Below, one piece after another: positions 35,583 to 48,540 of a stretch of 64,000 bases of DNA (positions are counted from its first letter, which is position 1; the number at the start of each line of letters is the position of its first letter). Made by a program: the position numbers and the translations under genes. The notes under the pieces were generated by a model. That model did not search any database. It saw only the letters and a program-made list of their open reading frames with translations, and was not told the origin of the DNA. Origin of the DNA: Fratercula arctica. Its lineage: Eukaryota; Chordata; Aves; Charadriiformes; Alcidae. Where the stretch lies: the NCBI GenBank assembly GCA_947846985.1, contig CANTUZ010000002.1, forward strand, positions 157,973,389-158,037,388, read 5' to 3'.

Positions 35583-35635
35583 ACATGTGCACTTGCTATT
35601 CATACTGAGAAAAAGTAAAAGAAAAAAGAGAAAAA
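35583..35635 (+). repeat. Direct repeat, right copy (53 bp)
   Basis: Second copy of the 34968-35020 sequence, offset by 615 bases. It includes the first 25 or so bases of purine-rich sequence but is not followed by an expanded array. Confidence 0.95.
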
Positions 35636-38600
35636 TAGGAGAGCTCAGAATAAAAGCTTTCTCCAAATTGGCAAAATGCTTCAACCATTTGTTTAAAAGC
35701 CAGCCTGGGTTTCTGAGTGACATTTGCCTTATACAGTAGATATTCCTCTACAGTTCAAGATGTACACACAGGCCACTGTTGCAAAGATAAGTCACCTGGC
35801 ATGAATGCCAGCATTCCCACGTGAGAAAAAAAATACAAAGACGGGGAACACAGTTGTGCTACATCAGTCTGACTGATGTAGGAAGTAATCTTGGGAAGGA
35901 GAAGAAATAAATAGGGCTGTGGCAGCAAGATTATTGTGATTAAATGAACACCTGCTTGGTTTGCCCTTTGCATTGATGGATACATAAAAGTGCTCCTGCT
36001 TTCCTCTGCAACACTTAAATGCTTTTGTCACACCACTTCTTACGTGTCCTCCAAAATCTTAGACCTTTCTTGCAGAAAATCATGCTCTAATTCAATGGGG
36101 CTGTTCATGTGCAAGAATAAGTACATACTTGCGTATTAGCAGCATCAGAGCCTTAGATGATAAACTTTTTGGGTACCTTCGTTGCAAGTCCTGACTCTTG
36201 GTAAGTGTCTGTGCAAATGCAGCACAATGAAAGCCTGATTCGGTTCTAAGGTCAAGGAGAAAATGCAGGCACTTCAGTATCTCTGTACTTGAGGTGAAAA
36301 TGCAAGCAGCAGTTCTGGATGTTTTGTGCAGTAGTTCACAATCAGATTGCTCATCCTCTAACATTTCTTTGAATTAGACATTCTCTCAAAAAGATTCAAA
36401 TTCAGCACTGAGATTTGCTCTCTCATGGATCACAAATGCCTTCACAAATTCTTTTTTGTTTATTGACTTCCTGTTCAGATATGAATGGCTAAACTACTCT
36501 CCCAAATCTACCAAAAAAAAATAGTTATAGTGATAGCAAGGTGTCTGTCTTCATAACTTATTCCTCCCTTGTATCTGAATGCATTTTCTCACATCTTGCT
36601 TGACCCAAAGGGTATGATGAAATTATCTGACCAGAAACATCCAGTGCTGTTTGAGATGTTTATGTCATGCTACGTGGTTATCACCTGTTGATCTTGCAGC
36701 ATACAGGTCTCATGTAGGTCATGTGTTATGTCTCCTAGCACATACAGAAGTCTGCGATGCTCTAGAATGTCTAGTATGAATGAGATTACTTATGCCTAGG
36801 GAGGGGACTAATGCCCAATTTCTAGCTGCATTGCTCATAGCCCTGTTTGCTTTGGAGGAGGGTCAGGAGAAATCTGTGCAATACAATATATATTCCTTAC
36901 TGTTTTGATGGTTTATATAGAGAAATATTTGGACTTTTAAGATGTCATCAAGATGTTATGAAAAATTCCACATTTCACCCTAGACTCCAAGAAACCCAAG
37001 TCATCTTCATCAACTTTTCAACTGGACACACAGCAGTGAGTCTGGAAATTAAGACAATTTTAATGAAAACAGTCTACAGGAATCATGTTTTATCATTCTT
37101 AAACTGGAATAAAACTCACATGAGGTCTTTTTCCAAATGAAAATACAGTCATTTGTTTGATGGCAATAAAGAGATATTGAACTACTTCCTGGCTGCTCTT
37201 TGCAATTTGTAGTACTTGGAAAGTTTTAAAAGAAAGTTGACAGTAACAAATAGACATTTCTAAAATGTCAGGTCATTCTAAACATGAATTTTAATTTATT
37301 TATAGACTTACTCTGATATCTCAAATGTTACAGAGCTTCCTGTAGACAGTATGTAGTTTTTTATTAGGAATTTTCATAATCTCGAATGCAATGATATCTT
37401 GCATGAAGATAATGTTCCAGCAACATATTTCACAAATAAATTATATAAAATCAATGGTTGGCAAATTTTCTGAGTGCATTTTTCATACATGAAACCACTT
37501 TCTGGAGGAATTGTTTCCTAAAAAAAAAAAAAAAAAAAAAAAGCTGCCACTTCTCTGAGAAATTCTGAAATCCCATATTGCCACATAAAGATTAATTGAT
37601 AACACTACTGAAATAAATATATTCCCTTTAATGTTAGCTGGATGAGTACTAAAAAAATACAATATAATACTGTAGTTTAAATTCAAAATCAGACAATGAA
37701 AATGTTTCAGTGCTTCTTAATTTCCTGTAACTTTAGTGACAGTGGAAATTTCTGACTTGACAAGTTTAGAAGTTAAAAGAAATTGTTACCTACAGGATGG
37801 GGCTTTTTTTCTGGAGTAAACATAAACCTTCTTATGATATTCTGTTTTATACTCCAGCATACTTTCAAACTTTGGTATTTCAATATTTATGTTCTTCCTA
37901 AATCTTTGTAGAAAACAGAAAACGCAGAATTTTTCATTGAAAATTATATCTCTGTTTATGTATGAATGTCTTTTGTTTGATGTCCTCAATAAAGAAAAGC
38001 TTCAACATGCCAAAGCAAAAATATTTTTTCTCATGGTGCTGAACACAATATAGAAAATATCTATATAGAAATATAGAAAGCATGACCTTACTTTTTTTCT
38101 GTTGACTGGGCTTTCTGTGTGAAATACAATGCCTAGATGTGTTAAGTACATCAGGCAGAGGTAAACCCCTGGGTCATCAGGAGGAATATTTTTAATTTGT
38201 GTGTGTGTGTGAAGTTGCAAAATAATAAACTCTAATTTTTCTATAATAATTTTTTTTTTTTCTCAAACGTTCCTTCTTGTGGGAAAAATGTTTTGATGAA
38301 AAATTCCTGACCTTTTTTGTCAGTCTCTCGAAGGCAGAGTACACTTCTGATGTGTAAGGGCATGAGAATGGCTCCTGTGATGAATCAAGCATAATACTTT
38401 CTCTTCTTCTCTGGGATGTTTACAGACATTGATATGATTATGAATAAATCCAACGAGGAGAAACTATATCACTGGATCTTCATTTAACAGCAAGGAAACT
38501 GGATTACAACAGCACTTTGTGACACACCTTTTTGTGTTTCTTTGGGGAACAAAAGTAGTTGTTAAGTTACTGTGCTCTATTCTTTATATTTTGTTTCAGC

Positions 38601-41600
38601 CTGTCACAGAGCTTTCTTATACTGAAACTGCCAAAACCTTCCTTCTGCTAACATTCAGTATTACAAAGGATGGAAAGGGGAAATAAGAGTTAAAAAATGA
38701 CGTTAACTTTAAAAGACCTGAAACCCCACAAAACCTTAATTGGACCAAACCTGAATGGAACTGCTTGTTCTAATATATACATGGTATAAAAGGCACCATC
38801 ATGTCCCTGTTGTGTTCCCCCTTGTCACTGTTCTAATGGTTTTCTGCATTAAAATTTCTAAATGGGTAAACGCACGAAGTTGTTTATAAATGTCAGATAG
38901 AAGAAAGACGGAAAAAAGTGAAAGAAAACAACTCTTTGCATATTGTTCCTAATCTTAGCTGAGTTAGAATATTTCTAAAAATTTGGCTTTAAAGTTTTAA
39001 AAATAAATGGTTCACATAGGCTGAGGACAGGCAAACCCATAGGACAGATTTCTAGGAGCTGACACGTACAAAGCTTCTCCTGTCAGCTGTAGCAAGTTTC
39101 TTTTCTTCTTCAAGAGTCTTTTCTTCCAAAAGTTATTTAATTATGATTTTCAACATGTGAGTTTGGCTACCAAAGACTCTGAGTGTTTTCCCATTTCATT
39201 CCTGTTAATAGTGTATTCAATGGTCTTTTAGCAATTCTGGTTTCTTCTAATGAGACCAAATGATCTAGACTCAGCAGTGCTGGGCGCCAGGTTCTACTTG
39301 CACAGCTTTCTTTCACCTATCGGCCATGAAGGCATGGGCAGCAGCAGTGTTAGCTCTGCACATTCATGGATACCCACCTGACAGGTAAGGTGTGCCTCTA
39401 ACTCTTCCCTTTTTCCCAGGTGGACACAGCAAGTGTTGACTGTGCAGGCTAAATCACAGAAGTGATTTCCCATGAAGAGCTCCTGAAAAAAATATTTTTT
39501 ACTTCTTTAGGGGAAGAAAAGGGAAAAGTGAGGGCAAGAATAGAGACCTTATCAAGTTGCCTGCTTGATTTCTTAAAAGCAATGACTTATCTGCAATTGA
39601 GCATTCTCTGCACACTATCTTAATTGGGTATTTCAAAATGTGCTTAGTCTTACAAGTGGACCCTGTTCCTTTAAACTTCTTACTAGTCTTTTTCAGGACT
39701 ATTACTTCTCCACTAGCACAAACACTGAGCCTATCAGAATATCAAGTTTGTCCCTTTCTGTTAATTTATTGATACCATTTTGATTCACCTTACTTTGGGA
39801 ATTACTCTATCTTAATGCATTCTATTCACGCAAATTCATCCCTGACATAGCTAAATTTATGTCACGGGACATTAAATTTCATATTCTAGCTCTGGGCACA
39901 TTCATCTAGATTTCAGGGCTATTCTGTAAAGGGTTTTTTTACAGAATTGCCTTATAAACGAGCAACATGCCTTAGTATCTTAATGTGGTTTATCTTTTCA
40001 ATGATCTTGCCTGTCCTGACTTTGTTCAAATCTTTATAAAAAGCAGAAATATAGGGGCAATAGTTGTGCTTAACTTTGATGCCTCTTTTTCTATGTATAA
40101 ATTATCCTGGTCTGCATTTTGATTGCTACTATCTAACCCATTTCAACTGTAAATGTATAATTCACATCATTGACTGATGAATCTCTACCACCGCAAAGTA
40201 TTTGCTAATTGTATTTGGTTTTATATTATTTGTTCTTGTGTTAGCTTGAATCCTTGACTTAAATTGTGAACGTTCAGTGTTTTTAAAAATCAAGGCTTAT
40301 GCTGGGGTTGAATATAAATCAATATTCACTCAGTAAAAATAAGTCCTGCTTGTAGTAAGGTAAACAGAGATTGTGTCAACAGCTCAGAAGAGATCTGAGT
40401 GTGCTTCCACCTGCAGTAATCTACCCGTAGCAGTGAACAGTAGATGCAAAGAAAGCACAAGCACTAGTTAAAAACTAGGAGTGAAGAAGTGAAAATAATA
40501 AAGAAATAAGAATTTCTCACTGAGAGGTAAAAATCAAAAGGATGTTCAAATCTCTGTCATGTGCATATACATGAGCTAACATTTTGGGGCATTTGGGGTT
40601 TTCTTTAATGGAATTGCAGCATGCTAAATGTTAAAATCAGAAATGAGGAGGAACAATAGTTTTCCAACATCAGAATTGCATAATTTTGAAAGCAGTTAAA
40701 AAAAACCAGCCAACCAACCAAACAACAATCAACAACAAAAGGGAAAAAACTTCATTATTTGCACCTAGCTAAGGGGATATCACATTGCCATTCAATGAAC
40801 ATTGTCTTATCAAGAGGAATGAGAAACTGAAAAAAAACCCAACCCAACAACCATTCAGAAATTTGGAGAAGAGTTGGTGCAAAATTTGCCTGAACTTGAC
40901 ATTCAGATGATCTCCAGCAAATGAAAAGGGTACATTTGGAATACCATCAGATCAGGAGTTACTCTGCCAGCAGCTGGTTGATTGCCTCATTCAGTCGCTG
41001 AAATGTTGCACCTCTAGGCTCTGTTAATGCCACCCATTCGATGTTCATCTCCAATTGGCACAGGCAGTTTCAAACTCTGTTTTCACTGGCACTTATGCTT
41101 TTCTGGAAGAACCATCTAAAAATGAAAATGGAACAGGATGCAGTTTTCTCTAAAGCAGAGGTGGCCCAAGAATATTATTAAAATCATGATGTGTTAGAGG
41201 AACAACTATATAGACCCAGCAAAGAATACATATATGTTAAAAATGAGATGGCTTCATATAGTTACAAAGCCTGAAGCAACAACAATATGTTGCAGAAAGA
41301 GGATGATAAAAAGAAAGAAAAGTTAAGTTTTATTTTGGGTTAGTAAAGAAACAAATGCTGGAGCGTTGACCTTAATGATACATCTGGACGCTTTTCAGCA
41401 TTCATGCAAAAGGTTACCAACATTGCAATTTTCCTTCCTTGGATTATTTGTTTTGTATATTAAAGTAGCACCTAAATGACTGAAGTGAAATCAAGATTTC
41501 ACAGTGTTGGATGTCATAAAACAAAACCAATGTTATAAAAGACATCCCTCCTCATAAAGACCATTGAAGAAATAATGAAAACATTCTGGAAAAGTTTTCA

Positions 41601-43080
41601 TGAATGAGAAATTTTCTTGAACCAAAAAGTGCAGGAAATTTTCTCATACACCTCAGTGATAAGGTAGGAATTCCACTACATCTTTTTGTTTTCTTTTAAT
41701 AATGTTTCTGGAATTTCTATCTGACAGACTATTGAGTATACAAACTCCTGACTGTTATTTCAGAGCAGGTTTGTGACCCTTGAAAACTTCCTGGAAAATT
41801 ATTTTGGAATGCTTTGTTTGTTACATTCATTTCTAAGCCTTCAAAACAGATCTTAAGTGGTAATTCAGAGGGTAAATACAAGGAAGAGTCATAAAGAAAG
41901 TAGCACAGAAACCTGCTCCTTTGCCACAGTATAAAAACTAAAAGAAATTCAGTATACTCAAGAGCAAGTAAGCTGCAAAAGTGATTAAAAGAATTTCACA
42001 TAATTGTGAGTTGTGAAACTTATTAGCACAAATTATTACCACTTGCTAGATTTACGTTTTGTACTCATGTATGAATGATAAAAGTAAACACAATTATGAA
42101 TGAAAAGTGAACTGGATTTCCATATTGATATTGTTAGTTTTCTTCTATTTTCTATGATAGTAGTAAGGTTTGACCAAGGGTTGACCAGACTGGAAGAGAA
42201 AGTGGTCCAGCTGTCAGCATGGGTTGGACTCCTTTTTTGGCTCATCATTCCCAGAGACCAGATCTGTACAATGTCTCGTTGTCCCAAAGGACATTTCTGT
42301 ACACATCTCAAAATGGTACTACATTTTCTTCTGTTCATCATATGTAAGAAGCCATTGGCCAGAAAGCAGACATTGGGTTGTAAGGCTGTCATCCCTCTGG
42401 TACTCACCTTTGTATACATACCTCCATCACCTGAGACAATCCAACCAGTCACGCAAAGGACACACACATAAAGCTGGCCCTGCTTGACTGAATATATAGT
42501 GAAAATCAAAGTAGTTGCCTGAATTTAGCACCTGTGTTTAGCTACTGAAATTTGACCTCTGGGGTTTTTGTTGAATCCCCAGCTGCTGTTCAATAATCTC
42601 ACAACAGCAGTATTAAAGAAGTCAGTTCTGGAAAGAAAGCAGATTTAGTTGCTATATTCTGTTCTGCAGTGCACCTGGGACTAGAGCACCATGGGGAATG
42701 GCATGTTAAACTACATCTTAAAGGTGACCCAGAATGCAATCTGGCAGTAAAAGTGTCCTTGTGAAACAGAAGAGCAAGTTGGTACTGGAGGTCAGATTAA
42801 ATATGAGGGACTCCAAGGAATTGCTTGTGGTCTGTCTTTTTTAGCCAGTATTTCAGGAAATGACATGTTAAGGTCTGAAATTTGCATGAAATGCAGGCAT
42901 AGTCTGTACTTCATTTTATTGTGGTTGGCTCTTTCTTTTTGCCTTGCTGATTAGGAGCAGCTGTTAGTTTTAATTTAAATTTCATATTTTATTTCTGGCA
43001 AGGATTCCTACATCTCTGGATGGATTCTTTTTTTTCCAATATTTTAAAGTATTTATTATCAATAGAGAACAATAATAGAT
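35636..43080. other. Unique AT-rich sequence, no confirmed gene
   Basis: A poly-A run of 23 lies at 37520-37542 and a (GT)n run at 38199-38211. An ATG with an immediately following strong splice donor occurs at 39326-39390 (see findings). Overlapping frames of 157 codons (minus) and 123 codons (plus) lie at 42036-42509 with no recognised domain. No transposon is recognised; this is the longest repeat-poor stretch of the window. Confidence 0.4.
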
Positions 43081-44093
43081 AATAATAATTGTGAGCTGCA
43101 AAGATACAGGAGGGCCAGGTGGCTTCCTGTGACTCAGTGACCTTTTGGTATTAGAAACCACCCGCTGCCATTAGTTATATTAAACCTTTGCAGCTGGGTT
43201 GTAACAATGACAGAAATATTTGCTGGACCCTGATCCTGCCATCTCAGAGCTACCAATAAGCCTCTTTAGGCAGGGGGAGGGAGGTTATTCAATGTACTTC
43301 AAATGAACTTCCCGCTTGCCTAAGGTCTGCTCTGGTGGAAAAGACCTTTGGAGGATTCCCTGGGTAGGGGATTGGCTTTATTAAGACACCCCAGTGGTTT
43401 TGTTGCTTAGTGAATCAAGTTGTGCCTATAATTGGCCCTCCTTTTTTTCTCCCCACCTCTCTTCCCCCCTGAAACACTATGCTTTCCCAATTCTGAGTCC
43501 CAAACAAAGCTTATAATCAAAGTGTAAATAAAATAATTCTTACTAAAGCACCAGCAGAAGGTCTTGGCAGTGTATGCCTTTAAAAGAGTCTGGAATAAGA
43601 AAGAAAACCAAACTCAAAACAAAAGTCTTTAGCATAGCTGAATATTGAAAACAAAGAAAGATAAACACGTTTTTTTTTTCTCTCTTAAAAGGTGACCCAA
43701 GGATGCTGGGTAACAACTAATGTTTCAGAAGTCTGAGATAGAAACAACGTGTACAGTGTGTGCCGTAGATGTTAGCACCATTTTGTGCACTCAGTGTAAG
43801 ACATTCTCAGGAGAAAAATGTGTCATATATGTATATAGAAATGCAGTGGTTGAAAGTTTCCCTTTAACAGAGTAATATTAGGGAAGAGATGGAAATGCTT
43901 GTTTTTCTGAGAGTCCAGAGCTTGCACCTTCCCTTCAGTGCCTGCAGTATTTATGCCAAAACACGGCGAAGTTTCCATTCACGATGTCAAATCTAAAATG
44001 TTATGAATGTGTTCAAGCACAATTCAAATGAGTCTCATCTCAGGACAAATAATTCAGGATGTGCAAATAAAAAAAAATCACACCTTTGGCCTG
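43081..44093. other. Repeat-poor sequence, no gene seen
   Basis: The part from about 43085 to 43560 is less AT-rich than its surroundings and has no long open frame. It could be conserved non-coding DNA, but this cannot be told from one genome. Confidence 0.35.
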
Positions 44094-44171
44094 TTCTTCT
44101 AATAGTAGTTTCTAGTTCCTACTCCTATTAGAAGAATAGTACTTCTAGTAGCTGTAGTTCCTAGAAACTAC
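44094..44171. repeat. Nested inverted repeats (hairpin)
   Basis: TTCTTCTAATAG at 44094-44105 pairs perfectly with CTATTAGAAGAA at 44125-44136 (loop of 19). A second pair, GTAGTTTCTAG at 44105-44115 with CTAGAAACTAC at 44161-44171, is also perfect, so two alternative stems compete. Confidence 0.9.
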
Positions 44172-47129
44172 CATCAGCACACCTACTTGTGCCCCACATC
44201 AGTATGTGTTCCACTTACAGTGCTGGAGCACCAGTGTATTTTTTCCTGAGTACTGGTATGGCGTGGCTAGCATGGCAATAAGGTACTGTTTCACTCTATG
44301 CTACTTGGCATTTTTGTGTGAAACATGCCATATGGGAGGTGTTCCTATAGTTTCTGTTAGAGTTTGAAGAGGTTGGGATGGTGGTTACCAAGGTCAATAA
44401 CAAGTTCCTGCAATTGTCACACCGCAAACAGTGAGAAACTGCAAGGTTACATGGCTCAGGTCCAAGTGGGGATCAAGACCTCCCCTCCCTGAAGCACGTA
44501 TTTCATTGACAGACCAAATGGGTAGGGTTCATCTTTGGATTGTAGCCCCTCAGCCACGAGGATGCATGCTTCCACTGTTTCTTTTCGTATTACATCAATC
44601 TCTTCACAAATCAAAGGCAATTTAAAGGATAATCAAAGGCAAGATTTTTTTTTATTTCTTGTTGTACCTGTCAGAATTCCTCTCTGTAACTTTGAGTGTT
44701 ATTTAAGCAAGCCATAATGGGCTTCTCGTCAGCCAGGTGTTAGCCACCAGCAATGAGAAAAACAATCTGGTATTTTAGCACAGTGAAGCTCCTTGTGATG
44801 CTCTGCAACCTGTGCTGCCTCATTATCCTCCCCTTAATTTCAAATTAATAGTGCTTACTTTGGATAATGGTGACTGAAGGGGAAGGAGACATAAAATTTT
44901 GTTTTTTTTTTTTTTAAAGGGGGGGGGATGGGAGGGGAACCCTAACCCTAAATCCCTGGACAGAATTAGTAAGCGACAATGGCTGAAGGGAGATTTCTAG
45001 TTTAGCTTATTTCTGAATGGAAAGAAAACGACCAAGTTCTCTGGATGTTTACCTAGTAAATTAGATCAAGCAGAGACTAGATCAAAGTGCTTTGACTCCT
45101 GGGTTAATTTAAACCATTGGACCTGTTCCTGTTTTTGAAAAATACAGCCATGTATTCACAGTGTTCCCTCTGCAATAATACCACCAGTTAAAGCCAACGA
45201 TCTCAAAGTACACTACAAACATTAAGCTTCACAAATTTCTCCAAAGAGTTATTATGTGAGGAGAAGGAATAAGGAGCTTGATCTTAATTGCACAATCTAA
45301 CTTTACATCTTTTAAGCGTACCAGACTCAGGACGTCCTTACAGAGGAAGATGACTTCAGGCAAGGCTGGGATGTCCCTGAGAGCACACCACGTCTGACAC
45401 CAGAAGAAGGTGTGACCTGGGCTGTCTGTATATTTGGGAGACAGAGAGAACCTGGAAGTTACTCTGGTCTAGAGACTGACCTCTTATGGCACAAACCTAT
45501 GAAGTCTCCACATTTATTTCTGTGCTGCCCTGAAATATGAGCCACTCAGACATATCATATCATGCTTCATTCCTGCCTTTATCCAAGTGACCGGACTCTG
45601 AGCTTGCATTTCAGGTAACATTTTAGGCATACTTGGACATGAAGAATACATGAATATGCCTGGGACTGTCTGACTGGCTGGCCATGAAAGTCTGTTTTGG
45701 ACTAAACTAGCTGTTACAGCTAAATTTTGCCACCAAAACAGCGGCAACAGACTGTGTATTGGAAACAGTCCTCAACTTTTTCTAACGTCTGTACTGTGAC
45801 TGGGTGTCACACATGCTGCCATGGACAGAAAATATTCTAGGACTGTTGGTTGCAATTTAGTTATCATTAAAACCTATCCCTTTCTATCAGACTTGGATGG
45901 TACTGAATATTGCTTTCAGACATGAGGGGCATGGGGACTCAAAAGACAGAAGGTCCAAAAATCTAATGTATAAGCCTTCCTTCCTTAGGAAATAAAGCTA
46001 ATGAAATCTTTCATAAATTGTATAGTATTCCGTCAATATTTTTCTACTAAGCAAATCTGGAATTGCTCCACTGATCTCATGACAAACAAGGAGAGTAATA
46101 TAAAATGTGAATTACAGAAAGCCTATTAAAGAAATTAAACTCCCCAAATGCTAATTACAACAAAAAGAAAATTAAAAGTTTAACAAGGGTGCAATAAAAG
46201 AAGGAATTTAAATATTCTAAATGTATTCAGATATAACACTTAATTGGCACTGAGCAAGTTTAACTTAGGCAGCTAACAAGATAAACACTTTTGATGACAG
46301 AAATTAATGTATTGTTGCAGCAAAAGACTATTTTATTTGATATTTTATATGTGTTATACGACAATTTAATTAAACATTTAAGTAATCCAGGCAAATAATT
46401 TCCTAGTGAAATAAACCAAGAATGATCAACTTCCTTTTCTTTAAAGGATCGATGCAGGGTGTCACTTACCTAATTTATGCTTTATGACCCTACAGTCTTA
46501 AATTTTATGTCAAAATTAATGAGACAAAATAGATTTCTAAGGACTATTTTTTTCACCATCGCACACACGGTAAGTCAATTCATTCTTGCTGGAAATAAGA
46601 TCAAACAGAGAAACAGCCTTAGTTCTTGTGATGTTATTACCTTGTAATTCTTATAAAAGCACGTTGCTAAATCTTAGTGTAAGGAGGAAAAACATAAAAC
46701 TTTTCAGCCCAGAGCAGTTTTTTAAAAGAAGTTTTGGAACATTTTGACTGATACTTTAAGCATGCTGTGTAATCTGTTGCCTCTAATTGAAGCTAAAAGG
46801 AAAAACTCTCAGAAAATGTCATGTGCTTCTGAAGCAGTTTATATGAATCCATTAAGTAGGAACATTTTTTTTTTTCTTTTCTACTGAATTGCAGTAGAAT
46901 ATTAACAGGCATAAGTCTAGTAAACTGCATTAATTCCTGCTTACTCTTTTTAAAGTTTCAATTATGTGAAATGTTGTCTCTCTTGCAAACTAAAGATAAT
47001 TTCAGGATTGGGCTCACTGGCTTGACTTGACGTCAAGACAGAACATATGGGCATGTATTTTCTGCATGTTTTGCTTATCTGTGGGTGTGCACATGGGAGT
47101 TTATAATGTATTTTCCCTCAGGTAAAGTT
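44172..47129. other. Unique AT-rich sequence, no gene seen
   Basis: A T-run then G-run at 44902-44928 is followed by two telomere-like CCCTAA units, too few to matter. The part 46120-46560 is repeat-free and rich in TAATTA-like motifs. No exon is recognised. Confidence 0.45.
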
Positions 47130-47245
47130 GACCAAGGTTGAGGAAGGGCAAACAGGGAGACTGACTTGCCCAACCTTAGAACATGTCAATGACAAAAGTG
47201 GGTCTGCATGATGGATGTCTCTGGTTGGATAAGATGAGTCCCTCA
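47130..47245 (-). mobile_element. MIR-type SINE relic
   Basis: The plus strand reads GAGGAAGGGCAAACAGGGAG, GACTTGCCCAACCTTAGAAC and AAAGTGGGTCTGCATG. This is the antisense order of the MIR tail and core, where GTGACTTGCCCAAGGTCAC is normal. Confidence 0.5.
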
Positions 47246-47940
47246 AGAAGGCACTAGGAAAGCCTACCTGAGGGAAGCAGCTAATTTGCAAGAAATTTGA
47301 AAGAAAGTGTTGCAAATATTGGAAAGGCTGTTCTATAACTGTAGACATGCCTGATTTTATGTCCTCAATGGCATGGCCTCTTGATGGCATGTATTTAATT
47401 TTTTTATTTTCATTTTTTAATGTAAACCATGAAGAAATCTTTGTGACAGGAACATCAGAAACATATACTTTCTACTTCTAGTGAGATAGAATATGGTCCT
47501 AAATTCTTTTATAAAATACTATCATTATTATTTTACTTTTTTGTTTTTTGAGAAAACAGGTATTTTTGTTCCAAGAAAATGTACCCATACTTAAAAGTAT
47601 TTAAAGAACATTAAAATTGATCAAAGAACAACGTATTTCTCCTTCAAGGGGTAATAAAAAGAAAACATTTGTTTGCATAATTCAGGGACGGACATGTCTA
47701 TTAAACATCATGGATAGTTATAAGAAATTGACAGCAACAAATACGTGAATTTACGGTGTAGAATATGTGTATGTGTGCATTAGCATATCTACAACACCTC
47801 ACCTTGTGTCATCTTAACAACCTCCCACGATTTTTTTTGCTTATTTCTTTTCACATTAAAAGTCCTTCAAAGGCTTCCTAAGCTGTTCTGATGGTAACAA
47901 GCATCTTTTTCTTAATCAAACATCAAAAGTATTTTTTCCC
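47246..47940. other. Unique AT-rich sequence, no gene seen
   Basis: Nothing recognised. Confidence 0.5.
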
Positions 47941-48500
47941 TGTTGTTACTCAACCTTGTCCAGCGACCAGAAGGCCCCCAGCTGCTCTCTCACTCCCCCT
48001 CTTCAATCACATAGGGGTAGAAAGTAGGATGGAAAAGCTCATGGGTTGAGAAAAAAGCAGGGAGACAATTTACCCATAACCATCATGGGCAAAGCAGGAT
48101 TACGTGGGGAAAATTCATTTAATTTATTGCCAATTGCAATAAAAATTTAATGACTAATTCGAGCAGTGGGAAAGAAAAGGCAAACAATAAAACAACACCT
48201 TCCTCCACCCCCTTTGCCCCATTCCCAGCTTCCCCTCTTCCCTCCCGACCCCTCTCCCCACCCCGAGGGGCGCAGGGCTGGGCATGGGCGTGTGGGTCCG
48301 TCCATGCCAGCCCCTCTGGGCCGCTCCTCCCTCCTCACCCCTCTCCCTGCTCCAGCGCGGGCCCTGCCCCGGGCTGCAGTCCTTCAGGGACAACCTGCTC
48401 CCGCCGGGGCTCTCCACGGCCGCAGCTCCTGCAGGAAAGATCCCCCCGCTGTGGCCTGGGGCCCTCCCAGCAGCCCCACTGCCACCAACTGTGCATGGAC
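47941..48500 (-). mobile_element. Avian ERV LTR, GC-rich, 5'-truncated
   Basis: The left edge TGTTGTTACTCAACCTTGTC corresponds to the 3' end of the LTR family at 4713, read antisense. CTCTCACTCCCCCT, CTCATGGGTTGAG, CATGGGCAAAGCAG and TTCATTTAATTTATTGCCAA follow in the expected order. From 48200 to 48490 the body becomes GC-rich, with CTGCTCCAGCGCGGGCC and GGGCTGCAGTCCTTCAGG blocks typical of related bird LTRs. The right edge is indistinct, about 48480-48540. No internal genes are seen. Short overlapping frames on both strands at 48147-48550 come from the low-stop GC content. Confidence 0.75.
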
Positions 48501-48540
48501 ACCCTGTACATTCCCCTATAGACACGAAGTGTAGTCAGAG

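Noticed and set aside
37440..37542. Poly-A run as the end of a processed pseudogene
   Set aside because: No gene-like sequence upstream and no clear target-site duplication; a plain A-run is enough.
44939..44953. Telomere-like CCCTAA units
   Set aside because: Only two units, adjacent to a G-run; too short for an interstitial telomeric site.
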